Assembly (NCBI RefSeq): GCF_014836945.1
Contig: NZ_JACSPX010000001.1
Span: 1,907,382-1,971,381, forward strand
Reading direction: 5' to 3'
Origin: Microbacterium commune
GTDB taxonomy: Bacteria > Actinomycetota > Actinomycetes > Actinomycetales > Microbacteriaceae
DNA: 64,000 bases
A program made the position numbers and the translations under genes. The notes below the pieces were generated by a model. That model was not told the DNA's origin, made no database searches, and saw nothing but the letters and a program-made list of their open reading frames with translations. Of the stretch, positions 8,920-16,225 are shown piece after piece; the stretch's first letter is position 1, and each line of letters begins with the position of its first letter.

Positions 8920-10077
8920 ATGACCGCCCTCGCCACCGCGCCGTTCCCCTGGACGGACGTATGGGGGCAGGATGCCGCCGTGCAGACCCTCCGCCAGGCC
9001 GCAGCCGATCCGGCTTCGCTCTCGCACGCCTGGCTGATCACCGGCCCCCCGGGCTCAGGGCGCTCCACGCTGGCCTACGCGTTCGCCGCCGCGCTGATCG
9101 CTGAGGATCCGAGCGATGAGGCCACGATGCGTCAGGTGCTCGCGCGAACCCATCCCGATGTCACGGCTCTGCGCACCGACAAGGTGATCATCACCATCGC
9201 CGAGGCCCGCGCACTGGTCGAGCGGTCGTACTTCGCGCCGTCCGCCGGACGCTATCGGGTGATCATCGTCGAAGACGCCGACCGCATGGTCGAGCGCACG
9301 TCCAACGTGCTGCTGAAAGCCCTCGAAGAACCGCCGGAGAAGACGGTGTGGGTGCTGTGCGCGCCCAGCGAGGCAGACCTGCTGCCCACCATCCGCTCGC
9401 GCGTGCGGGCCCTGCGGCTGCGCGAGCCCGACGTCGACGATGTCGCCCGGCTCGTCGCCGCACGCACCGGGGTCGACCCCGCAGTCGCCGAGCAGGCCGC
9501 CAGACACGCGCAGCGCCACATTGGAATGGCGCAGCGGCTGGCGACCGACGATGACGCACGCCGACGACGTGACGAGACGCTGCGCGCCGTGCTCGGCGTT
9601 CGCGGAGTCAGCACGGCCGTCGAGGTGGCCGGGCGGATCATCCAGGCCGCGACCGACGACGCGAAGGCGCTCACCGCCGAGCGCGACGCCGCCGAGCGGG
9701 CCGCACTGCTGCGCACCGTGGGCATCGCCGAAGGGCAGGCCGTTCCGACCGCGCTGCGCGCGCAGATCAGCGCCCTCGAAGACGATCAGCGCAAGCGCGC
9801 GACGCGCAGCCTGCGCGACGGGATCGACCGGGTGCTCACCGACCTCCAGTCGCTGTACCGTGACGTCGTCATGCTGCAGTTCGGGCGCGGTGACGAGCTG
9901 ATCAACCGCGAACTGCGCGATGAGCTCGACCGCATCGCAGACGCGTGGTCGGTCGAGCGCACCATCATCGTGCTGGATGCGGTGGCCGCCACCCGCGAAT
10001 CCCTCGAGCGCAACGTCGCACCCCTCCTCGCCGTCGAGAGTCTTCTCGTGACGGTCTCCAGCGGAAGGACCCCGTGA
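8920..10077 (+). CDS. holB: DNA polymerase III subunit delta-prime
   Basis: This 385-residue AAA+ protein is the delta-prime clamp-loader subunit, which helps load the beta sliding clamp. The P-loop reads GPPGSGRST, with arginine in place of the catalytic lysine, in line with a subunit that does not hydrolyse ATP. VIIVEDADRM is the Walker B-like region. The usual SRC sensor motif reads SRV here, and I see no four-cysteine zinc module, so this is a diverged actinobacterial form. TAGGCT (8907-8912) ends 7 nt before the ATG and no ribosome-binding site is seen, which suggests leaderless initiation. The stop overlaps the next GTG. Confidence 0.92.
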   Translation: MTALATAPFPWTDVWGQDAAVQTLRQAAADPASLSHAWLITGPPGSGRSTLAYAFAAALIAEDPSDEATMRQVLARTHPDVTALRTDKVIITIAEARALVERSYFAPSAGRYRVIIVEDADRMVERTSNVLLKALEEPPEKTVWVLCAPSEADLLPTIRSRVRALRLREPDVDDVARLVAARTGVDPAVAEQAARHAQRHIGMAQRLATDDDARRRRDETLRAVLGVRGVSTAVEVAGRIIQAATDDAKALTAERDAAERAALLRTVGIAEGQAVPTALRAQISALEDDQRKRATRSLRDGIDRVLTDLQSLYRDVVMLQFGRGDELINRELRDELDRIADAWSVERTIIVLDAVAATRESLERNVAPLLAVESLLVTVSSGRTP

Positions 10078-11636
10078 ACCGAATCGTCAGGTCTCGATCC
10101 CTGCGCCCGCTGCGGCGCGCGGCCGCTGTGCTGGCGGGTCTCGCCGCTGCGTCGCTCGTGCTCTCCGGATGCCTCTACGCGCAGATCCCGGACGCACCGA
10201 CCTCCATCTCCCGAGACCCCGACGCATCCGGCGTGCCGGCCGAGCTGGAGCCGTACTACTCGCAGGCACTCGAGTGGGAGGCATGCGGAGCTCGGTTCGA
10301 CTGCACCGAGGTCACGGCCCCGCGCGACTGGGAGGATCCGACGGCGGGCGACCTCACGCTCGCGCTGATCCGCCACCAGGCGACCGGAGAGTTCCAGGGG
10401 TCGCTTCTGATCAACCCGGGCGGCCCCGGCTCGAGCGCCTACGACTTCGTGGCACAGAGTCTGGAGTACGCCGTCGGCCCCGCCCTGATCGAGCGCTTCG
10501 ACGTGATCGGCTTCGACCCGCGCGGCGTCGGCCGCTCGAGCGCGGTCGCCTGTCTCGACGCCGAGCAGATGGACGAGTACAACTACGGGGTGCTCGACGC
10601 TCCGCGAGACACCCCCGAGTGGGAGGCGGAGATCACCGCGCGCAACCAGCAGTACGCCGACGCGTGCAAGGCGAACAGCGACGGGCTGCTGCCCCACATC
10701 ACGACGGTGAACTCGGCGCGCGACATGGATCTGATCCGAGCGGTGCTCGGCGACAAGACGCTGAACTACCTCGGCTACTCGTACGGCACCTTCCTCGGCG
10801 CCACCTACGCGAAGCTGTTCCCCGAACGCGCACAGCGGTTGGTGCTCGACGGGGCGATCGACCCGTCCGTGCCGGGGCTGGACGTCGGCACGACGCAGGC
10901 TGTCGGCTTCGAGTCGGCGCTGCGCGCCTACCTCTCCGACTGCGTCTCGACCGCCGAGTGCCCGTTCAACGGCTCGGTCGATGAGGGCATCGCCGACTTC
11001 CAGGCGCTGCTGGCGACGGTGGCTCGGACGCCGATCGAGAACGGCGACGGGCGGATGCTGACCGTCGACACGATGATCACCGGCGTGATCACGGCGATGT
11101 ACAGCGAGCAGAGCTGGCCGTATCTCACTCAGGGTCTCACCGCCGTGCTGCAGGGTGACCCGTCGGTGCTCTTCGCGCTCGCCGACAGCTACAACGGGCG
11201 CGAGCCCGACGGCACCTACGCCGACAACTCCTCCGAGGCGTTCCGGGCCTACAACTGCATGGACTACCCCGTCGAGGACGACCCGGCCGCGGAGGCTGCG
11301 GCGATCGCGAAGATCGAGAAGCTCGCGCCGACGTTCGCCCCGTACTGGCAGGGCCCCGACCCGTGCGAGGTGTGGCCGTACCCGCCGGTCGGCGTGCGTG
11401 AGCCGATCGCCGCGACAGGCTCGGGGCCGATCGTCGTGGTCGGGACGACCAACGACCCGGCGACGCCCTACGAGTGGTCGGAGTCTCTCGCGCAGCAGCT
11501 CGAGAACGGGGTGCTCGTCACCCGAGTGGGGGAGGGGCACACCGGCTACAACAAGGGCAGCAGCTGTGTCGACGACGCGGTGGAGAGCTTCCTCATCGAC
11601 GGGACGGTTCCCGACGACGGCCTGCGCTGCGAGTGA
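10074..11636 (+). CDS. Exported alpha/beta hydrolase, tripeptidyl-aminopeptidase type lipoprotein
   Basis: The product is a 520-residue lipoprotein of the peptidase S33 family with a C-terminal TAP-like domain. A basic N-terminus and hydrophobic helix end in the lipobox LSGC, with the lipidated cysteine at residue 33. The oxyanion region NPGGPGSS is near residues 115-121 and the nucleophile is Ser236 in GYSYGT. The conserved GHTGY near the C-terminus supplies the catalytic histidine. Several cysteine pairs suggest disulfides in the extracytoplasmic domain. It probably cleaves short peptides or esters outside the membrane; the substrate is unknown. The GTG start overlaps the holB stop (GTGA). 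Confidence 0.85.
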   Translation: MNRIVRSRSLRPLRRAAAVLAGLAAASLVLSGCLYAQIPDAPTSISRDPDASGVPAELEPYYSQALEWEACGARFDCTEVTAPRDWEDPTAGDLTLALIRHQATGEFQGSLLINPGGPGSSAYDFVAQSLEYAVGPALIERFDVIGFDPRGVGRSSAVACLDAEQMDEYNYGVLDAPRDTPEWEAEITARNQQYADACKANSDGLLPHITTVNSARDMDLIRAVLGDKTLNYLGYSYGTFLGATYAKLFPERAQRLVLDGAIDPSVPGLDVGTTQAVGFESALRAYLSDCVSTAECPFNGSVDEGIADFQALLATVARTPIENGDGRMLTVDTMITGVITAMYSEQSWPYLTQGLTAVLQGDPSVLFALADSYNGREPDGTYADNSSEAFRAYNCMDYPVEDDPAAEAAAIAKIEKLAPTFAPYWQGPDPCEVWPYPPVGVREPIAATGSGPIVVVGTTNDPATPYEWSESLAQQLENGVLVTRVGEGHTGYNKGSSCVDDAVESFLIDGTVPDDGLRCE

Positions 11637-11718
11637 GCATCGGGCGGCGCCTGCCCGGTTTCGCGCGCGCCCGATCGTCGTAGTAGGATCGTTTCCTGTG
11701 CCGCAGTCAGCTGCGCAC

Positions 11719-11790
11719 GCCACCTTAGCTCAGTGGTAGAGCATCCCACTCGTAATGGGAAGGCCGTCAGTTCGATCCTGACAGGTGGCT
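11719..11790 (+). tRNA. tRNA-Thr (anticodon CGT)
   Basis: A complete 72-nt cloverleaf is present. The acceptor arm GCCACCT pairs with AGGTGGC, the anticodon stem TCCCA pairs with TGGGA around loop CTCGTAA (anticodon CGT, reading ACG), and the T-arm GTCAG/CTGAC carries TTCGATC. No 3' CCA is encoded. TAGGAT at 11684-11689 is a plausible -10 element. A perfect 14-bp hairpin lies 5 nt after the gene. Confidence 0.95.
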
Positions 11791-11795
11791 CAGGT

Positions 11796-11826
11796 CGGGC
11801 CCGGGATGCACAGCATCCCGGGCCCG
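11796..11826. terminator. Bidirectional terminator hairpin
   Basis: A perfect 14-bp stem (11796-11809 with 11813-11826) encloses a 3-nt loop. It lies directly after tRNA-Thr on the plus strand and 26 nt beyond the stop of the symporter partner gene on the minus strand. There is no strong T tract, as is common in high-GC actinobacteria. Confidence 0.75.
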
Positions 11827-11851
11827 CAGTCGTCTCCGTGGGAGCCAGCGA

Positions 11852-11989
11852 TCAGATGATCGAACGGCCCTCGGATTTGGCCTGCTTCGCCTCCTTGACG
11901 AAGGCGCGCACGATCACGGTGAGCGTTCCCGTCACGATCACGGGCCACACCAGGAGGTAGGCGGTCAATGCGATGGGGGACATCTCCAT
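11852..11989 (-). CDS. Small membrane partner of the sodium:solute symporter (45 aa)
   Basis: This tiny gene encodes 45 residues: a short N-terminus, one hydrophobic helix (about residues 6-30, IALTAYLLVWPVIVTGTL) and a basic tail with KEAKQAKSEGRS. Its ATG overlaps the TGA of the symporter gene (TGATG), so the two are coupled. GAGAGGAA lies just ahead of the start; a second in-frame ATG two codons on is possible. Small single-helix proteins encoded with secondary transporters, such as MetS beside the methionine importer MetP, can be needed for transport. By position this looks like an analogous accessory subunit for an SSS-family carrier. I do not recognise the exact family. Confidence 0.7.
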   Translation of the reverse strand: MEMSPIALTAYLLVWPVIVTGTLTVIVRAFVKEAKQAKSEGRSII

Positions 11990-13701
11990 CAGTTCCTCTC
12001 GTTCTCGGCCGACAGCCGCTTCTCGGTCTCGGTGAGCTGCAGCAGCTCCGTGTTGAGCTCGTCGGTGTCGACGGAGTCGAAATCGCCGGTGCGCTGCTTG
12101 ATCAGGTCGAAGTCGAAGTCCGCCTTCCTGCTGGGCAGGGTCAGCCCGACGCACACGATCGTCGACACCGCGTAGGCGATCAGCGAGCCCGACAGCACCG
12201 GGTAGGTGTGCAGGAAGCCGATGGTGAACGGAGCGGATGCCAGCGTCGCCACCGTCGCGACGATCAGCGCCACGCGCTTGCCGAAGAAGCCGAAGGCCAT
12301 CAGGCCCAGCACCACGCCGATGCCGATCGTCGAGAGCACGTCGGAGACGACTGCGACGGGCCCGGCCAGCTCGACCCACTCGAAGCGCACGGGCAGGAAG
12401 GCGGCGAGGGCCACCACCACCGAGACGGAGAACGCGAGGTTCGTGACGCGGTTCCAGTAGAAGCTGGCGATCACGGGGAACACCAGGGCACCCCAGAGCG
12501 CGCCGACGAACACGAGCAGGTCGAGGATGTTGAGCTGGCTTCCGGCGAAGAACAGGCCGGCTACCATCGCGACGATCATCGTGATGCGGCCGATCAGCAC
12601 CATGGTCCGCGGGTTCGCCCGCTTCTTGCCTGCGACGTTCTGGCCGTAGATGTCGGCCATCACGATCGACGACAGGGCGGTGAGGTCGGCGTCGGCCGTC
12701 GAGGAGAGCGAACCGATGATCATCACGAAGAAGACGCACAGCAGCAGGGGCGACAGGTAGGTGGCGGCCATCTGCGGGATCAGGTTGTTCACGTCGCCGC
12801 CCACCGGCGTGATCCCGGCGTAGAGGGCGATGACGCCCAGCATGCCGATGCCGATGATCGTGGCTCCGTAGCCGAAGGTCGCGGTGACGAACGTCTTCTT
12901 GATCAGGTCCTCGCGCACGGCGAACAGACGCTGCGCGATGGTCTGGTTGCCGATCGCGTATGCCAGCACGGCGGCGATGTAGGGCGCACCCTGGTTGAAG
13001 AACGCGTCGGACGAGAAGAAGTCCGCCTGCTGAGGGGTGAGGTTCGACGCGCCCGTCTCGAACAGACTCGGTCCGCCGGCCGCGAAGAAGATGACCGGGA
13101 TGATCACGATCACGGCGCCCAGCATCGCGCACACCTGCGCGAAGTCGGTGAGCACCGACGCGCGGAATCCCGACCACAGCGTGTAGAGCAGCACCCCCGC
13201 ACCGATGGCCAGGATGCCCTGCCCGAACGTGAACGGCGAGAGCATCGAGATCAGCGCGCCGCCGGCGATGAGGTTCGAGGTGAGGCTGATGATGCTGCCG
13301 AGCACGTTGGAGCCGGCGAGCATGAGCTGACTGGAGCGGCCGTGGCGGGCGAACATCACCTCGGCGATGGTGTGCGCCTTGGGCGCCACCCGCCGGATGC
13401 GCCTGCCGAACGGGTAGATGAGCAAGATCATCAGAGCGCCCCAGAGCCCGTAGTGGATGGGGCCGGAGATGCCGTAGGTGTAGCCGGAAGTGGCTGAGGC
13501 GTACATCGACGCCGCCCAGATCCAGGTGGCGGTCATCGATGCGGCTGAGATGCCGAATCCGATCCTCCCGCCGCCGGTCATGTAGCCGTCGGCGTTCTCG
13601 GTGCGCTTGCGGATGCGCAGTGACATGTACAGGCTGCCGCCGAAGAACAGCAGCATGAGCAGGACCACGACGGGTCCGGCGAGGGTTTGCAGGTTTTCCA
13701 C
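11989..13701 (-). CDS. Sodium:solute symporter (SSS family)
   Basis: The product is a 570-residue integral membrane protein with about 13 predicted membrane segments, in the size range of SSS/SLC5 transporters. Family-like features include the N-terminal GYMTGGGRIGFGISAASM stretch, which corresponds to the region around the unwound first core helix, and a later LSSTADADLTALSS segment that resembles the conserved sodium-site region. The substrate cannot be read from the sequence; organic acids, amino acids, solutes or urea-like compounds are all possible. The start is a GTG preceded by AGAGAGAAAC. Transcription appears to begin about 360 nt upstream, giving a long structured leader. A 45-residue membrane protein is coupled to its 3' end. 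Confidence 0.85.
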   Translation of the reverse strand: MENLQTLAGPVVVLLMLLFFGGSLYMSLRIRKRTENADGYMTGGGRIGFGISAASMTATWIWAASMYASATSGYTYGISGPIHYGLWGALMILLIYPFGRRIRRVAPKAHTIAEVMFARHGRSSQLMLAGSNVLGSIISLTSNLIAGGALISMLSPFTFGQGILAIGAGVLLYTLWSGFRASVLTDFAQVCAMLGAVIVIIPVIFFAAGGPSLFETGASNLTPQQADFFSSDAFFNQGAPYIAAVLAYAIGNQTIAQRLFAVREDLIKKTFVTATFGYGATIIGIGMLGVIALYAGITPVGGDVNNLIPQMAATYLSPLLLCVFFVMIIGSLSSTADADLTALSSIVMADIYGQNVAGKKRANPRTMVLIGRITMIVAMVAGLFFAGSQLNILDLLVFVGALWGALVFPVIASFYWNRVTNLAFSVSVVVALAAFLPVRFEWVELAGPVAVVSDVLSTIGIGVVLGLMAFGFFGKRVALIVATVATLASAPFTIGFLHTYPVLSGSLIAYAVSTIVCVGLTLPSRKADFDFDLIKQRTGDFDSVDTDELNTELLQLTETEKRLSAENERN

Positions 13702-13758
13702 GTTTCTCTCTCTTGTCGAAGGGCCGGCGGCACTGCCGGGGGGCGGGAGAAGAGAGCG

Positions 13759-13842
13759 CTAACGGGACGGGAGGGTGGCCTTCAGAGGGCCGGTGAGCAG
13801 ACGGACGGACGGAACGGGGGCGAAACGGATACTGGCCGGCAT
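13759..13842 (-). CDS. Possible upstream leader peptide of the symporter operon
   Basis: A 27-codon reading frame lies within the long leader of the symporter gene, on the same strand, ending about 57 nt before the symporter start. It opens with ATG after GAGAGAAGAAACCGT, which has a purine-rich ribosome-binding stretch, and encodes MPASIRFAPVPSVRLLTGPL followed by seven more residues. A hairpin with arms CCGGC/GCCGG lies between it and the symporter. Translation is unproven, and a random short frame is not excluded. If real, it could serve as an attenuation peptide. Confidence 0.3.
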   Translation of the reverse strand: MPASIRFAPVPSVRLLTGPLKATLPSR

Positions 13843-13862
13843 ACGGTTTCTTCTCTCGGGGA

Positions 13863-13931
13863 GCACGCGCGCGGATGTCGCCCCCGCCGAGGAGCGACGC
13901 GCGCGTGCGCGGAAGGCCGAAGCCTCCCGCG
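13863..13931 (-). promoter_or_regulatory. Structured leader RNA upstream of the symporter (candidate cis-regulatory RNA)
   Basis: Within the 456-bp non-coding stretch 13702-14157, the minus-strand transcript can form a hairpin with an 11-bp perfect terminal stem (13863-13873 with 13898-13908) and an inner TCGC/GCGA stem. Next to it, on its 5' side in the RNA, is a 7-bp stem (13914-13931) capped by a UUCG tetraloop. Further G/C-rich pairings are possible between about 13975 and 14030. I do not recognise a known riboswitch class. The rest of the gap holds the promoters for the two divergent genes. Confidence 0.45.
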
Positions 13932-14065
13932 AGCCGGAGAGAACGGGCGCTGCTCACGACGCAGGCGGTTCGTCGTGGCGCGCCCGCGAGCGGACCTCGG
14001 GTCCTCGGCGGGCGGGCGCTCGTCACCGGGCGGCAGCGCTGCGAGCGTGTCCGGCCCGCTTCTCC

Positions 14066-14093
14066 ACGGTAGCAATCGCCCGGGGCAAGTCAA
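14066..14093 (-). promoter_or_regulatory. Promoter of the symporter transcript
   Basis: On the minus strand TTGACT (14093-14088) and TACCGT (14071-14066) are 16 nt apart, a good housekeeping-type promoter. Transcription would start near 14059 and leave a leader of about 360 nt before the symporter GTG at 13701. The divergent nicotinamidase promoter (-10 TACGCT, 14146-14151) is close by. Confidence 0.5.
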
Positions 14094-14157
14094 ATGCGGG
14101 TCCCAGCGCATCACGGTACGGACGCCGCAGCGCCTGTCCGACGCGTACGCTCGGTGC

Positions 14158-14736
14158 ATGACCAGGGCTCTTCTCATCGTGGATGTGCAGAACGATTTCA
14201 CCGAGGGCGGTGCGCTCGCCGTCGCAGGTGGCGACGCGGTGGCCGCGGCGGTGTCAGCGCTGCTGGCCGAGCACGCCGCCGACTACGACGTCATCGTCGC
14301 GTCACGCGACTGGCACGATCCCGACAGCGACAACGGCGGGCACATCTCGACGCAGCCCGACTACGTCGGCACCTGGCCGACGCACTGCATCGCCGGAACG
14401 CAGGGTGCCCAATACGACCCCCTGCTCGACACTGCGGCCATCACCCACCATGTGCGCAAGGGCCAGGGCCTCCCGGCCTACTCGATGTTCGAGGGCGTGA
14501 CCGACGGCGGGGAGCGCATGGCCGAGATCCTCACCGCGCACGGCGTGACCGACGCCGACGTGGTCGGCATCGCCACAGACCACTGCGTCCGAGCCTCCGC
14601 GCTGGACGCGATCGCGCACGGCATCCGGGTGCGGGTGCTCACCGATCTTGTCGCGGGCGTCGCGGAGGAGTCGAGCGCGGCCGCCCTGGCCGAGCTCGCG
14701 CACGCCGGCGCCGAACTCGCCCCCACCGGACGATGA
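14158..14736 (+). CDS. pncA: Nicotinamidase / isochorismatase-fold hydrolase
   Basis: The product has 192 residues and hydrolyses nicotinamide to nicotinate in NAD salvage. All catalytic features of PncA are visible: Asp9 in LIVDVQNDF, Lys101 in VRKGQ, and the nucleophile Cys143 in GIATDHCVRASA. The metal-binding Asp51/His53 (SRDWHDP) and His62 (GGHIS) are also present. The ATG at 14158 lies 6 nt after TACGCT with no ribosome-binding site, which suggests a leaderless transcript. Its stop overlaps the start of the DUF1697 gene (ATGA), so both are co-transcribed. Confidence 0.9.
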   Translation: MTRALLIVDVQNDFTEGGALAVAGGDAVAAAVSALLAEHAADYDVIVASRDWHDPDSDNGGHISTQPDYVGTWPTHCIAGTQGAQYDPLLDTAAITHHVRKGQGLPAYSMFEGVTDGGERMAEILTAHGVTDADVVGIATDHCVRASALDAIAHGIRVRVLTDLVAGVAEESSAAALAELAHAGAELAPTGR

Positions 14737-15287
14737 CCGAGCGCTGCGCACTGCTGCTGCGGGCGGTGAACGTCTCGGGGGCGAACCGGGTGCCGATGGC
14801 CGAGCTGAGAGCGCTGCTGTCTGGGCGCGGCGGCCTGCGGAACGTGGCGACCTACATCGCGAGCGGCAACATCATCTGCGATGCGCCCGACGACCTGGCC
14901 GTCGCGTGCGCGAGTGTGCGGGCGCTCGTCGCCGATGAATTCGGCGTCGACACCCCGGTGATCGCCCGCACGCACGATCAGCTCGTACGGGCCGAGCGCG
15001 ACGATCCGTTCCCCGACGCCGCGCTCGACAGGATGGTCCACGCGATGTTCCTCGAGGGCGATGCCGCTCCCGGAGCCGTCGCGCAGCTCACCGACCGGCT
15101 GCAGCAGGGTGAGCGCATCGCGCTCGTCGGGCGTGAGCTGTGGATCGACTACGGTCAGGGCGGCGTCGCGTCGAGCAAGCTCACGCGGGCGGTGCTCGAT
15201 CGTGCCCTGGGCACCGCGGGCACGGCCCGCAACCGCAATACGGTGCGCACGCTGGTGCAGCTGACCGCGCCCACCGTCAGCGCATGA
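14733..15287 (+). CDS. DUF1697 domain protein
   Basis: This 184-residue protein has the DUF1697 signature: an N-terminal LLLRAVNVSGANRVPMAELR segment, then the NVATYIASGNIICD block, and a C-terminal SKLTRAVLDRALGTAGTARNRNTVR region. The family is widespread, small and cytoplasmic. No biochemical function is established that I can name. Its ATG overlaps the nicotinamidase stop codon, so the two proteins are made together, which does not by itself show a shared pathway. A strong hairpin follows the stop. Confidence 0.82.
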   Translation: MTERCALLLRAVNVSGANRVPMAELRALLSGRGGLRNVATYIASGNIICDAPDDLAVACASVRALVADEFGVDTPVIARTHDQLVRAERDDPFPDAALDRMVHAMFLEGDAAPGAVAQLTDRLQQGERIALVGRELWIDYGQGGVASSKLTRAVLDRALGTAGTARNRNTVRTLVQLTAPTVSA

Positions 15288-15322
15288 CAGAGCCGGGGAC
15301 GGATGCACCGCCCCCGGCTCTG
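15288..15322. terminator. Bidirectional terminator hairpin
   Basis: An 11-bp perfect stem, CAGAGCCGGGG (15288-15298) with CCCCGGCTCTG (15312-15322), lies between the convergent DUF1697 gene and PepSY gene and probably ends both transcripts. Confidence 0.75.
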
Positions 15323-15335
15323 CGAGCTGCCTGAT

Positions 15336-16169
15336 TCAGCTGTCGACGTCGACCCGAACCACGCCGAGTTCGGCGTCGAGCTCGACCTCGACGTCGGTGC
15401 GGTCGCCACCGAGCAGCTCGACCTCGTAGACGGCCCCGGAGGAGCTGGTCGACAGCGCGTGGAAGGCCGTCTCGGTCGCGCCCTCATCGCGGGCGGCCGA
15501 CTGGGCAGCGGCGAGGATGTCGCCGAGCTGAGCGAGGTCGATCAGCGGATCGTCACCGTCGTCGTCGCTCGCGTCGTCCCTCCCGCGCTCGCGCACGGCG
15601 CCCTCGGCGGTGACGAACAGGTCGACGCCAGTGCCGTCGGCCAGGCGGGCGTCGATGTCGTACCCGCCGCGCTCGACCTCGATCGAGGTGATGCCCTCGG
15701 CGGACGCGTGCTCGATCGCGGTCTCCGCGGCCGTGCGCAGCGCCGCAGCATTCACGGGGACGGACACCGCGCCGGCGTCACCGGGCTGAGCGTCATCGTC
15801 TCGGCGGTCATCGTCAGAGCCATTCCCGGGCCGGCCCCCGCGCTCGTCCGCGTCGCGGGAGCCGGGTGCATGGATGCCGGGCCGGTCGTCGTCGTCATCG
15901 GCCACGGCGGCGCCGATGGCGAAGGCGCCGCCGCCGAAGGCGAGCAGTGCGAGGGCGGCACCGGCACCGATCAGGATCCGGCGATTGCGGCTGCGTGCGG
16001 GGCTCTTCACCTCGGACGGGGCGTCGGCGGCCGGCGAGCCTGCGGGCGCGGGCGCGACGGCGTCGTCGAGGCGCTCGGTGGGAGCCTCGACAGCCGCGCC
16101 GGCCGGGTGGTCCGCGTCGCGGCCTGCTGGGTCGTCGGAGGGGGCAGGGGTCTTCTCGTCGTTGTCCAT
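15336..16169 (-). CDS. Membrane-anchored PepSY-domain protein
   Basis: The 277-residue product has a Pro/Ala/Asp-rich cytoplasmic N-terminus of about 60 residues, one membrane helix (about residues 64-88) and an Asp/Arg-rich linker. Two PepSY-like repeats follow outside the membrane (about 135-195 and 210-277), ending in YEVELLGGDRTDVEVELD and a final VRVDVDS. PepSY modules are thought to inhibit proteases or bind peptides. The gene is downstream of a histidine kinase and response regulator on the same strand, so it may be their target or part of their signalling. Such PepSY/two-component clusters are common in actinobacteria. Confidence 0.78.
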   Translation of the reverse strand: MDNDEKTPAPSDDPAGRDADHPAGAAVEAPTERLDDAVAPAPAGSPAADAPSEVKSPARSRNRRILIGAGAALALLAFGGGAFAIGAAVADDDDDRPGIHAPGSRDADERGGRPGNGSDDDRRDDDAQPGDAGAVSVPVNAAALRTAAETAIEHASAEGITSIEVERGGYDIDARLADGTGVDLFVTAEGAVRERGRDDASDDDGDDPLIDLAQLGDILAAAQSAARDEGATETAFHALSTSSSGAVYEVELLGGDRTDVEVELDAELGVVRVDVDS

Positions 16170-16225
16170 GTCTCCACTGTGCTCTGCGGGCGGTGAAGCG
16201 CTCCTGAAGCCGCCTGAAGACGCGT

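Noticed and set aside
9786..11723. A 645-codon minus-strand frame opposite the exported hydrolase.
   Set aside because: It is Arg/Val-rich antisense translation without family features, while the plus strand has a lipobox and a full catalytic motif set.
11852..14026. A 724-codon minus-strand frame covering the symporter region.
   Set aside because: It is an out-of-frame shadow of the symporter; only its last 45 codons, coupled to the symporter stop, form a credible small gene.
16170..16193. CACAGT 6 nt before the PepSY gene start as a further leaderless promoter.
   Set aside because: It matches the -10 pattern only weakly, so it was left out of the leaderless list.
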